Assembly: GCA_019095985.1 (NCBI GenBank)
Contig: CM032663.1
Coordinates: 14,231,330 to 14,295,329 of the forward strand
DNA length: 64,000 nucleotides
From: Streblospio benedicti
Lineage: Eukaryota; Annelida; Polychaeta; Spionida; Spionidae
Direction of reading: 5' to 3'
Shown here: positions 12,376-24,508 of the stretch, one piece after another
Position numbering within the stretch: position 1 is the stretch's first letter
Layout of the letters: every line of letters starts with the position of its first letter
Made by a program: the position numbers and the translations under genes
The notes under the pieces: model-generated
What the model was told of the DNA's origin: nothing
Databases searched by the model: none
Seen by the model: only the letters and a program-made list of their open reading frames with translations

Positions 12376-13925
12376 CATGAAAGAATGGTGAAAATAGTTG
12401 GCGATAAATATCCAATTGAAAAGCAGAAAATATGCACATAAATAGATGTTTAAGTCAAACGTATTACTAAAGACAATACCCATCCGTTTCATAAAAAGTT
12501 TGTAATTCTCCCAAGTAGACACAAGTTTAATGCATTCCGCGTAAAACAGAACGATCAAATAACACATTTGTTTCTAGTGCTGTTAGTATTTGTAATGTTA
12601 ACTTGAATTTATTCACTTGTAAGTCATTAGCTTGTTATAAGTCATAAGTCATAATGCTTAATAAACAAATCAGCTTAATTAGTATGTCATATCAGTATTC
12701 ATTTATTCTATTACTAGCTGTATACCCGGCGCTGCTCAGGTTGAAACAGAAAGAGATCGGAACACATAAAAATCCTCCTCCCTCCACACCTTCCTCTCGG
12801 GGGGCCCAGCTCCAATCAGAATACAGGACTGTGACGGATAGAATACACCTCCATCACACACCAGCTTCTACCCCTTGTAAACATGTGTGGAACAGATTAA
12901 ATGAGAAAGATGAGAATTCCGGTATTTAATATTGACAATCACGTACATGTATTTAGATAAACAAAAATATCAGAAATAGAATTTATAGACGACACGAATA
13001 CATAAAACATTAAAATGCAAAACATTCAATTTAGGTTACTTCCCAAACTTGACTGTCATGATATCATAACGCAAACAGCATCGTTTTTTTTTTCGTCCTT
13101 TCTACGACTTAAGGACCAGTAATTTAAATGCTATAATAGTGATTAATATTACTTTTATCCTTATTGGGTCAAAAAGATAAATAGTAAAAAACAATATTAC
13201 TGTGAAAATACAGACACTCTAAACAATATTTAGAAACAAATAAATTCAATAACAATTGCATTTCAATAAAACTAAAAAAAATTGGTTCTTAAAATTATTT
13301 TATCTATTTTTTTTTCTGGTAAAGAATAGTATTTCTTAAAATTCTTTGCAACACACTATACACGCTCTCTAACAATAGCAAACATTAGTTGTTTCAGGCT
13401 TCTTAAAAGCAAATCTATTCTATAAGAAAGAATTAGAGCCAAACAATTGACTAACATATTTTTTATAAAGATTTTCCCATCTGCATAAACAATGTTCACT
13501 GAAGATATGCTATTAAGTTGGATGACCACGCATATCAATATACATGATATAGGAGTATCAGTAACTTACAAATTATAGCAAATTATAGCTGCATACCCGG
13601 CACTCGGGTTGAAACAGAAGAGAGCCGGAACACATTAAATCCTCCTCCTCTCCCCCCACCCTTCCGCTATACCTCTTCCCTCACAGCAGCTCCCGTCAGA
13701 ATTCAGGTCTGTGATGGATAGAATACACCTCCATCACCTTCCTCCCATCGGCATAAGGGAATGTTCATTATTTGGGTCGGGGGGGGCGCAATATTTCGAG
13801 ACATGACATAGATACTTTTTGACCCCTCAGAGTTGATAAAAACTTTTTTGACCCCCCAGGACATCTGGAAACTTTTCTGACCCCCCCCCAATTGTACAAC
13901 ATGTAAAATTTCACTTCCCAATTGT

Positions 13926-14587
13926 AAGACTTTAAAGTTTCGTTTACAGACAACTTAGTACATTCAAAACTATCCTGGGTGTGAAGTGATTCTTAGACGC
14001 AATACCATTAAATAACATATTTTAATTAATGTTTTTTTTGTAACAATTTCAAATAATACATTGTGCATATACATCGTATGTAAGTTACCCATCATAGACA
14101 TGATAACAAATGTATAGATTGTTATTGTTGTTATTTTATTGTTATTACTCTCACTTAGTCATGTTTACATACACTATGTACAACAAATTCTGTAAAGCCA
14201 ATAAATTTATCTGATCTTATATTCATATAACACACCGACACTGTTAATAATCCCACTTGACGTATATATTCCTATCACTAAATCATAATGCAAACAGAAC
14301 CAAAGTCAAGGTGCGATGACTGTCCCGATGAATATCTATACGTTGGTTTTATTTTAACCATTATCATTATTTTCATTCATTATTTTCTTTGTATAAAAGT
14401 ACTAAAGCCCCATTTTAGTAAGATTATTTTGTTTTATACCCCCTTGGACTAAACCCCGCATACCTACCAACACCAATAAATATATAACCATGAACAACAT
14501 ATTTTAGTATAAAATCAATTTCAGTTTCCCTAAACAGGCTGAGACCTAAATAATGACGTTTTCCTACCTTACTCACTTACTATCAAA
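13926..14587. other. Region upstream of INTS12, no gene seen
   Basis: AT-rich sequence with no supported coding exon. The INTS12 promoter and 5' UTR should lie in its last few hundred bases, but I could not identify a TATA box, initiator or CpG island. Confidence 0.5.
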
Positions 14588-17500
14588 ATGACTGCGCTAG
14601 AGTTGGATCCCATTTTCTTAAAAGCTTTAAAAATATTACATTCAAAAAGCAAAGATGCTGCTGATCAGCTTAAGCAAATGCATGATGATGTTTTGGCCAA
14701 ACGGAAGATAGATTTAACGCCCAAAAAGGTGGTTCTAGATTAGATTTCGTCAATTTATGTGGGCGATAATGTAGTTTGAGGGACATTCCTGAAAGCTAAA
14801 TTTTAGTCAGCAGACTGAGCAGTCAAGTTCTCCTTTCTTGCACATAAATATTCACTCACCATGGCATCAGACTCTTTCCCTAATAATGTACATAGGATAT
14901 TGATGGCTCTATGAGGCTAAAGAACAACCACATTGATGATTTTGTTAGATGAATTGCAGTTATTGGTCGTTGCCATTGCTATTCCTGCAATAACTATATT
15001 TTACAACCTAACATACCTCTACAACCGACGTAACAAAAGGTTTCTCACAACTACATGTAAGGAGAAATCATTTCTGAATCGTCAATATTTCACCAATCAT
15101 AATGGCATCTTTTGTTTACGTTTCGTAAGGTGCACGTGTTTCTAATCTAGCCAGGGATGCGACGTATAAATCAAGAACAAGAAGGGAGCGCTAATTTTGT
15201 CATCTAATTCAAAGGAAATTTCTAATGTGATTAATGGCGATCATACGCAATTATTCCATGTTTAGTACATTTAGAAACACTAAATATAATTACAAAAACC
15301 TAAATAAGCAAAGAGAACAAGATAATACGTTTTACCAAGTGGGGAGTTTCTTGACTCAGAGTCAAGACCAAAACAACTTATGCTCTTCATCAACCAAATC
15401 GTACGTAAATCTTAAAATCGAGCGTAAATAACGTATAGTACGCTATAAAATCGATATGCATTTTTCTGCAGTACAAGTTTACAAGGAAAACTCCCGTGGT
15501 AAAAATAAACGTAAATAACAAAAGTATCACAATGGTCGAAGATTTGTATTGCATGCCTAATCATAGGTTGAAAAATGTAGATTCTGGATTACTCTACATT
15601 ATTACTGTGGTAGGTTTCAGATATTAGTAAACTCGATGTTGCTTGTATACCGAAAAATATGTGAACGACCAGTAACTTGTGGACGTGGGTGCCATTTCCA
15701 ACTCGCCATTTCTACTTTAATCTTAATAAACTTACTCAAATTTAAAGACATCTGGTAAATCATGATACCGCCTGTGCAAAATTTGCTTTTGGGCAAAAGA
15801 TTCTTTGCACAACAATATTTAGTTTTGTTATTAAGTATGTGACGCACAAAATTATGGTTCATGGAACACGAATATCTTACTCCATGAACTTGCTGTCAGC
15901 ATTTAAGTCACATCGTCAGTCTTGGAAATTTTTTGGAATTGATACCTATATGGTCCAGGAGTAGTCAATATTTATGAGTATCAAATCCTGATTCATAACC
16001 TGACTATAGATCATGTAATGTGAAAACAGTGAATTTGTAAATAATCAGAATGTAGCGTTTCTTGGAGGTTTATCGTTAACAACATTCATGCAATATGGAT
16101 GTAGACTTCACTTGTGATTCAAAAATATTCCTAAGCTAGCAAACAAAAACTAGAAATACAGCATGAGATAATTAAACTTTGGCAACCACATATAACAATT
16201 ACAACATATTTACTTTTTATATTTTCTTATTTTTAGAATGATATTGATAGGAACGATATCTTTGGGGAAAAGAAGAAAGAAGAAAAGAGGACTCTTGATA
16301 AGGTACTGTTTGTTAAGTATGCCCGATAATATGATAATTATTAATTTCTACATATCAACTTTCGTGGGAGAATAGTAGCTACAAAGTAGGATATGTATTA
16401 TTTAAATAAATTAAATTTTGTTTCTCATTAAACAAATGGCTCATTTTATTCTATCCATGTTGTATTCATGTTTTGAATTTATTTTTCTAAATTACAGATC
16501 AAGGATTTGACCGATGATCCTATCCCTTCGAAACGTGCCAAGTATGATACACCATCCCCTTCCAGTAGTAGTAATGACTCTAAATCAGAAAGAGATCGGC
16601 ACCGTGACTCCAGTAGAGAAAAGAGCAGCAGTCGAGACAAAGATCGCGACAGAGACAGAGATCGTCATAGAGATAGGGATAGAGATAAAGATAGAGAAAG
16701 AAGGAAGGAGAAGGAAAGGCGGGAGAAAGAACGTGAAAGAGAAAAAGAAAAGGAAAGAGAAGCTGCGATGCGTGAAAAGAAAGAAGATAAAGAGTCTAAT
16801 CTTGTGAAGAAAAAATTAGATTCGTCAAGTAGTGATGAGAGTGAATCTGACAGTGGAGTGAAGCAACTCTCAGCATCAGCTAGTGGCTTTGAGTTGGACC
16901 TGGCTGATATTGCTTGTGTGAAATGCAAGTAAGTGTTCATAAAAGGTCTAGGTCATACTCTTCTATAGCTTGTTTACTGTGTTATTCTCTTTCTGATTTG
17001 TATTGTCTACGATTTGATGTAATGTTATCATAATATAACGTTGAATTTATTTAGTCGAATGTGCACTTTCATTTTTTGTCAATACCTGAATATTTACTAT
17101 TAATAATATATGTATTGTTTTCTTATATGCAGTTAATTAAACCAAAATTTTATTTCTAGAACCACGTATATGATTTCTTTTTACTTTTTAATTTTCGAAT
17201 TCATAATTATTTTGATCTCATGTGTCTCATGTATTATAATCCCACTGTTGGATTTGTTTTCAATATACTACTCTTTTGCAAAATCAGTATTGAAAGAATA
17301 CCCTTTAACTGAATATTTACTACACAATACAACAATAATGTGCTCGCTTGATGAATTATAAATCTGTCACTACTTGCTATTCTTATCTTTTTATGGCGCA
17401 GACTTTACCATACAAATACTTGACTATTTTTCAGTATGTTTGAAGTTCAAACTGGGAACCAGCTGATGGAGTGCCAGGAATGTCACAGTCTGTATCATCA

Positions 17501-19378
17501 GGTATATTACTTTAGTCAATTTCTGCAGGTCACTCACCAGTAGGACCTGACTTATATTTAAATATGAAAACTAAATTTACATTAGAAATATGTTGAAATA
17601 GTTTTTTGTTTAAAAGTTATGCTCAGCGGCCGAACAGGTATGCTTGAACGGAAACAATATTATGTGTTCTGTACATTCTGAAAGTTTCTTTCTTTTAAAC
17701 AGCGTATTGAAATATCTTGAGCAATTTCAATACCACTCAATAACAGGCCAGTTATAAACCCACCAAAACACGTATACACAAGAAATGTAAACTGAATGAT
17801 TTTCGTTAAACGTAACTTGCACGGTGGACGTAAGAAATTTTCTATCTCTACAATGTTAAATGGCACATCTGCCATCAGAAATCAGCAGTATGTCTGGTGA
17901 AAATCATTCGATTATGCAATATCACATGACCATGTGTTTTAGCTAACAAGACATCATGGTATTTTTAAAGGTGTGATAAGTATTAAACGTGGAGAATATA
18001 AATACTATTTTCATTACACTTGCAATTGATAAGGCATCATCTATTGATACTTAACTTTACAGCACAAATATGTTTTTGGCTGAGTAACATCTTTAACTAA
18101 AATTTTGGATTAGAACAGAGATAACTTTTCATCTGTAAAGTACAGCTTTATTATCCACTTGAATAATTTCTGGTGTGTTTTACCCAAGTTTGCTTGCCAT
18201 AGAACAGAGAGAGAGAGGAATATGATAATTTCAGGAAACTGCTTTATTTTCCTAATTATTTTCCAAACAGTCTTATCGGATTTTCTACTTTTTGAAGGAG
18301 TGTCACACGCCGCCTGTGGCTGACCGAGATGTGAGTGATCCGCGCTTCGTGTGGTACTGTAGCAACTGCCAGAAACGCATGAAGAAGGTGCAGAGTAAGC
18401 CGTCCAAGACCAAGCCCTCTACCCCACCATTAGTCAAGGATAATGTGCCGGCCAAGCCGGCCAAGACTGATCCAAACATGCTGTTTTCTTTCAAGAGGAA
18501 TGATGCTCCGAAGGTTGGCTCATTTTGCAATTATCTGCCTTTCTTATTTTGTAATTCCATAACTGGCATACTTTTACTGTGAAACTGTCTTTTGTTTACC
18601 AAAACATGTGAAGAGAAGTGTTAGTTTAAAATTGTGGAATAGTACTTAATAGTAAAAATAGCAGCCACATTTCTTTGTAATCTGTAAACTTTGGTGATCC
18701 AATGTCCATATAAATCCTACATACAAGCCTACAAGGTTTCTATAATGTTTTCTGCAATAGCTGACCTGTGATATATGGTATAGTTGAGATATTTTAACTT
18801 TGGCTTTATTTTTTCAGCAGTCATCTTCATCTACCAAAGAATCTTCAACTGCGATTGGATCATCTTCTAGCTCTTCTAGCAAGGCACCATTTGCAGCACT
18901 ATCTGGCTTGGCAACTCTTGCTGCCAGTTCTCGCAAACACTCTGAAAAATCCACTCATGAGTCCAGCAGTAAGAAATCAGAGAAGAACAAGGATTCATCA
19001 TCATCATCTAAATCCAGTAGCTCGAAAAGCAGTTCCTCCATGTCAAAATCAGAATCCTCATCAAAGTTAACTGGACTTAGTGCTTTAGCAAAAGAGTCTA
19101 AGAGTACTTCCAGTTCAAGGAATTCTTCATCCAGCAGTTCCACTAAGCCTAGTGGTTCCTCAAGTTCCTCTTCTATCAGCAAATCTAGTTCGAGTAAAGA
19201 TTTACTGAGGCAATCGTCCACAAGTGGATCTTCAAGCAAACAACCTTCATCAACTAGCGGCGGGAATTCGACATCAAGTTCCTCTTACCAGAGTGCTGAA
19301 AAGAGACTCCATTTAATGAAAAAGAAGGCTTCAGCAAAATTGATGGATAAAAGTCGTGGATCTTCTTACAAAAATTGA
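14588..19378 (+). CDS. INTS12: Integrator complex subunit 12 (PHD-finger protein), six exons
   Basis: Exons: 14588-14728, 16237-16302, 16498-16928, 17435-17501, 18298-18513, 18818-19378. All junctions keep frame and give about 493 residues (human INTS12 has 462). The N-terminus [20 protein letters not shown] is the conserved INTS12 helix that binds the rest of Integrator. Exon 3 encodes a lysine/arginine-aspartate-rich low-complexity stretch. A C4HC3 PHD finger follows, split over exons 3-5: ACVKC, then [34 protein letters not shown]. The last exon is a long serine-rich segment ending in [16 protein letters not shown], which matches the vertebrate C-terminus. Integrator cleaves snRNA 3' ends and attenuates paused polymerase II; the subunit is nuclear. 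Exon 1 uses a weak donor (AAG/GTGGTT) and exon 6 a tandem CAGCAG acceptor. I see no frame break. A frame antisense to exon 3 is a shadow of the RD repeats. Confidence 0.96.
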
Positions 19379-21705
19379 ATAACTAATGCAATTTCAGTCA
19401 CATTTATAAAGTGCTTTTTATGTTTGTTTATGATGATACCAGTAAGACTTAAGTAATTGAATTGTGGTGCCTATTCTTAATATTGACTGAAATTGCTTCT
19501 AAACATCTTCTAGCAGAAATATGGCAATTTGATATTTGAAATGTTAATCGTAAGCTATTAAGTTATTTTAGAAAAAAAAAATACTAAATTGAAAAAAGTT
19601 TCAAAGGACATTGTTAATGATATTCAATATGAAGCAAAAGTTCATTTTATTTGAATACTCTTTGACAACTCATCCCCTATTACTACTTAATGACTATTAT
19701 ATATGATTGAACTCGTTTATTCCTTTTGATATTTTATTTTAGTATTGCCAATATCTATTTCAATGTGTTATTAAAGTATAGAAGGTAACTACAAATTTCT
19801 GAGATCATATTGCATATTTACCAGGTTTTCAAATATGATGAATAATATAAACCTATAAAAGAATTATATTTTCAAACTAAAAGTTTCAATCACAGTATCT
19901 TTAGAACTTGTTTTTAATTGTGACATATAATCAGAAAGTTACCAAAATTGTTGTATCATTTTGAGTGATAACACGTAAGCTTTATTTTATTTGTATTTGT
20001 ATATGTATGTTATCAATATTGAAATGAGTTTATTTCCCTATGAATATAAATGTCTCGATATTAACATGTTGCCCATATATATATTATTACCGGTATTTTG
20101 TAAGGTTGAGAAATGTTGGTAAAAAGTGTATCCGTCGATTGTATCGATGAAATAGAAAACAGAATAACATTGACAAACCAGTGAACATAACCAAAAAATG
20201 GAAAATTTAAGAAATTATTCGATATGTTCCTTTATATGTACTATTGTGTGAAAATTGTAGTGATCATAGTATAACGGCTATACTATTTTTTTTTCTTTTA
20301 ATATGTTTTGAAATATATTTCACCATGTAATTTGAGTGAAAGTTCTGTGCTATAGATGAGTATAACGGAAATATGCTTGAATGGAGATAAATGTAGTGTA
20401 TGTACTATCAATCACACTTGAAACTCCATGTGATATATATTATATATATAAAAGCAATGTATACCTTTGAAAACAAGGTACACTATTTTTATTATGCACA
20501 AAATTGTGTGTTAGGTTTTTGTTGCTTGGTGTGACAGATGCTGTTCAACTGAATGTTTTCTCTGTCTTAAATTTCTTATTGTAAGGATAATTCTACCACC
20601 ATATTTGGAACCAGTGCCCCTCAAAGTATTCAAATGTAAGATACAGTTATAAAACATGCTCGGGCTTTGGGCTATGCCAGTATAGTCCAGCTGGTATAGT
20701 CATAGAAATATGCGTGAGAATCTACAAGCATATGAAACACATTAAATTATATACTGTTTATTCATTAAAATCATAGAATTATTCACCAAATCAAGTATTT
20801 TAGCTTTGGCTTGAAACCTTTTGTGCACCAAGCATTATGCTTGATGCACAGCTGCATTTCTCTGAGATTTAGGAAGACTGATGCAGATCGAAAATATCTT
20901 GTACAGCTTAAATATTTGTTTAGTGAAATGTGATCTAGATCATTGAAAGATAATAAGAGTACATGAACAAAGGATTTTAATGTGAACATCTGATGCTGTT
21001 ATATTAGTATTGTATCTAGGAAAATATATTAAATGTTGATACATCTATTATGTAGCTGTTTGTGAGGTGTGTTTTTGATTGCTGTGGGTGAAATATCAAT
21101 TCATGAAAATGAATTTTAACTTATTTTTTTATAGTGAATTTCTTTTTTGTTAATGAACAATGGGCTTATTTAACAAACTAGGATGTGAAATAAATATGTA
21201 CAGTGTAATTAATTGTTCGTTCATTTCATTAATGACAAAACTTGTATTGCATGTATTCGATCCAGTGAATGACATGCATTGTTTTTAAATTGTGTTTTAT
21301 TAATATGTGGAAATAGTGTCCATACTGAAAAACAACTGAACCAACTCCTTCAAAAGTTTACTAAAAAATTACTTTGTATTTTTTCTTTACGTGAAGTAGA
21401 ACATGCCAATTACAATTACAGGAAATTAAATTTATGTGAAATTGTAAAACACTTAAACTCAATAACATACACAACTTACCTTATTTTCTTGAATGAGTAC
21501 CTATTCTTGAACTCATGAAATGCTGTTGGTATCTAAATAAGCTAGATTATTCTAATGCTGTTTGCAATGTGACCAGAAAGCTTCTGCAGATCTAGAACTG
21601 AATTTGATGTAACTTGATATAATATTAAACCTATTCCAAATAGATATAGTACAAAATTGAAGCTCTCACAAAACTACATCATGGATTAAAAAAAGTGAGA
21701 AACTG
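19379..21705. other. INTS12 3' UTR and downstream, no gene seen
   Basis: Very AT-rich sequence. Candidate polyadenylation signals include AATAAA at 21189-21194. The open frames here are short and resemble no protein family. Confidence 0.5.
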
Positions 21706-21945
21706 GTGTGCTTCTGTGGCCGAGAGGTTAGGAGTAGGACTCGTGTACGCATTGGACTTGTGTAGGTGTTAATTAGGTACAGGTCATTGGGTTGAATGAG
21801 CGAGTGATTGTGTGAGTGATTAGCATTGTGGCTGAGTATGCTGCCGATGCAAGCATATGAGAAATGATCGATTGATGATTAACAAGTGGGCCAATGGCCT
21901 GGTGTAAATTGTAAAGTTGTGAGAGCAAGACTTTGATCAGGATTG
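21706..21945 (+). mobile_element. tRNA-derived SINE, copy 1
   Basis: It starts with a polymerase III A-box-like TGGCCGAGAGGTTAGG (21717-21732), as in leucine/serine-type tRNA heads. Its 3' part, GGCCTGGTGTAAATTGTAAA, matches the 3' parts of the elements at 24072-24315 and 56811-57065. The tRNA-like B box is eroded. Confidence 0.65.
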
Positions 21946-24071
21946 TAATCCACCACGTTTACATTTACATTCATCAAATAGTATCTAACCACTTACAAGA
22001 GAACATACATCCCTCTTTTTAGTACACCCCCCCCATTCCACACTCCGCCTCTCCCCCCCCCCCCCGCCAATTTTGCCTACATGGATATTGTAATCTTATC
22101 ATACTAAGCCACTACCCATGGCATTCGCGATTCTGAAAAACTAACCACCTACATGACTAATCGGTAGTTACTGCCGAGAAAACGAAAGTACGGGCAGTAT
22201 ATGGTTTTTATGGTGACGAGAAAGTTGGTTGCACGCCAGGAAAAGTCTGAAATATCAACTCAAAGAAAACATGTAACAGCAACTATACATTCATGAAATC
22301 TAATTTGATTTGCTTCAGTTAACTTTACCATCGTAAACGATTGTAAATAGTTACTTAAAAAAAAACAAACAAACTGCATGCATTGTCTCCAATATTTTCA
22401 GATTTGTCAACCGATAGACAGGCCGAATGTCTGGTTAATACGCAACTTTGGATTCATATGGTCAGCTTTATCAACTATACAATTTTCTTTCCTGTGGTAA
22501 ATTATGTTTGCGATGAGGCAGTTTCGTGTTTTAGCTAGTTTTATAAGACAGTCTCGAACATCGAAACTGATGTCGCCATAACCATGATAACATTGCCTTG
22601 TTACTATTGTTTTTTTTTTTTTTTTTTTTTTTTAAATTGTACAATCATCTTTCCACCACGAATTTTTCATCTATTCTAGCACAGTAAAAAGTTCAGGGGT
22701 GTAAATTTAATAGTACCTTTCTGCTTTGATGAGTTGCATAGGATGCGGCATTAGTTTAGTTTGCACCTCACGGGATCAGTTTACCTACGAGTTGTCTGAT
22801 CCCATCTCGAGGATCACCTATATATTCTACATTATTGTATGTTAGAAACCCCCCAAATAACGTATATCAAACGTAGCCAGTTTGACATAGTAACATTATT
22901 TGATCAACAATCTGTGTCATGATAAAAACAAAGCGGATGTGGGCTAAATGAAGTCTGCTGCCATGTTATTGTTCCACCGCAAGAGGTTGAAAATACTGTC
23001 TATAGTGTAGTGTAAATATGCGTCATATCGTTTCACTTTGGGATACATCATGGAGGATTGAGGATCGCAGTAGAGTTTGTGGAAATCTAGTGTACGTAAA
23101 GCATTAGTTGCCATAAAGAAGAAAACAAAATTTTGTTATTCTGCTTATGTTCACATACACATTTTTTTTTATCAAGTTACATTTGTAAGTACTTATTTGT
23201 TTTTTTTGAATAGGGAATTGGCGGAGACACTATATATGTATGTTTGTCAACGTGATAATATTCATATCATTCACGGTGCTTTAAATGTCTTCCTGGTTGT
23301 GCAATTAATCAAATGGTAAATTTCAAACGTTATAGGGTGCATATAGCACCATGACGCGAGAATTTTGATATAGGAGTTTTTTGTAATGGATTCAAATGCA
23401 CAATATTTTATACTGTTATTCACTGAGCAGATCTAGCTATGCCACATAAACTGTTAAGTGGATTATATGTATCTGTTGTTGTTACGGGAATAATAGTTAT
23501 GTACCTAGTTAGAAGGTACAGAGATGTATTATTCTGGTCCACACAATTTGTATACTCTATTTCTATTCCACCACAACAATGGTGCTGCTTGAAAGCATTC
23601 TGTTAGACAGAATGTCTACTTCATTTTGCTACATTCATTCTCACACCAAATAAATGTTTGAAAATTGGTCCACAGAATCAGCAATACCAACATAGGTAAA
23701 TTTGTCCAACACAGAAAGACAGATGAAGCACTGTGATATTGAAAATTAGTAGCTGTGCATGACAACACTAATAAAAAGAATAGGGTTACACGAATAATAG
23801 CTTGCCTATAATATTCTTACTTTACAATGTTATTTGCTCTATATTTATGAAATCGTAACTCACCACTGCATATAATGCAATGATGACCAGCATCTAAAGT
23901 TTTGTCTTGAAGCCATTTTCCTCAACAGTACACGTTTGGGCAACGCATGTGCGAATATAAGATAAACTAGTTGAAATGGAAAATGGAAAATTATGGTTTA
24001 TTGAAATACATTATTTGTCACCATGTTGCATATGAAAAGTATATTATTTTTAGAAGCTATCATATCACATA
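21946..24071. other. Intergenic, no gene seen
   Basis: It contains a poly-C tract near 22052-22066 and a poly-T tract near 22609-22634. No coding exon or known repeat was recognised. Confidence 0.5.
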
Positions 24072-24315
24072 GGATGGATACAGAGTTGGACTCGTGACCA
24101 GAAGGTTGCGTGTTTAATTTCCGCTCCTTTTTTGTAGTATGAAAATGTCAAAGAGGTAGGCCTACTGGTCAGGCAAGGGAACGCTGATGTGAGTGATGAA
24201 CACGATGCCCATCGGTAGCAAGTATTGTATGCTCCCCCAAGGATTTTAGAAAGACAATACAGTGTGAAAAGAATGCCATTTAATGATCTGGTGTGAATGT
24301 AAAGTCGCTCAAGAC
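24072..24315 (+). mobile_element. tRNA-derived SINE, copy 2 (5'-truncated)
   Basis: It shares the GTTGGACTCGTGACC.GAAGGTTG core, the TTGTATGCTCC block and the CTGGTGTGAATGTAAA 3' end with the element at 56811. The A box is missing. It lies directly upstream of the otopetrin gene. Confidence 0.6.
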
Positions 24316-24508
24316 ATAGTGGCTGTAAAGAAAAGCACTCGGGAGATGATGTATCAACTAACTATAAGCTACACGTCAAGACGCATTCGCCCTCATCATT
24401 CGAGACCCGACTTCAACCGAACTTTAAGCATGTTGCATGCCATATTAATCATATGTTTTACTTACTCATGATCGTCCAACACAATTATACTTGCAGGTAT
24501 CTGTAAAA

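Larger units (their letters stand above)
10351..13925. repeat. Second allelic-looking copy flanking the gap
   Basis: Co-linear with 7611-10250. It contains, in order, the TACAGTAG MITE (11103-11279), the tRNA-related fragment (near 11600-11675), the LINE fragment interrupted by a TTAA-flanked insertion, the TAGCTGTATACCCGG repeat (12715) and about 670 bp (12951-13620) that the first copy lacks. No gene is seen. Confidence 0.85.

Noticed and set aside
16665-16940. Serine/leucine-rich frame antisense to INTS12 exon 3
   Set aside because: It mirrors the arginine/aspartate repeats of the real exon.
17660-17875. Minus-strand frame of 71 codons in an INTS12 intron
   Set aside because: No family match or splice context, and the length is within chance for AT-rich intron.
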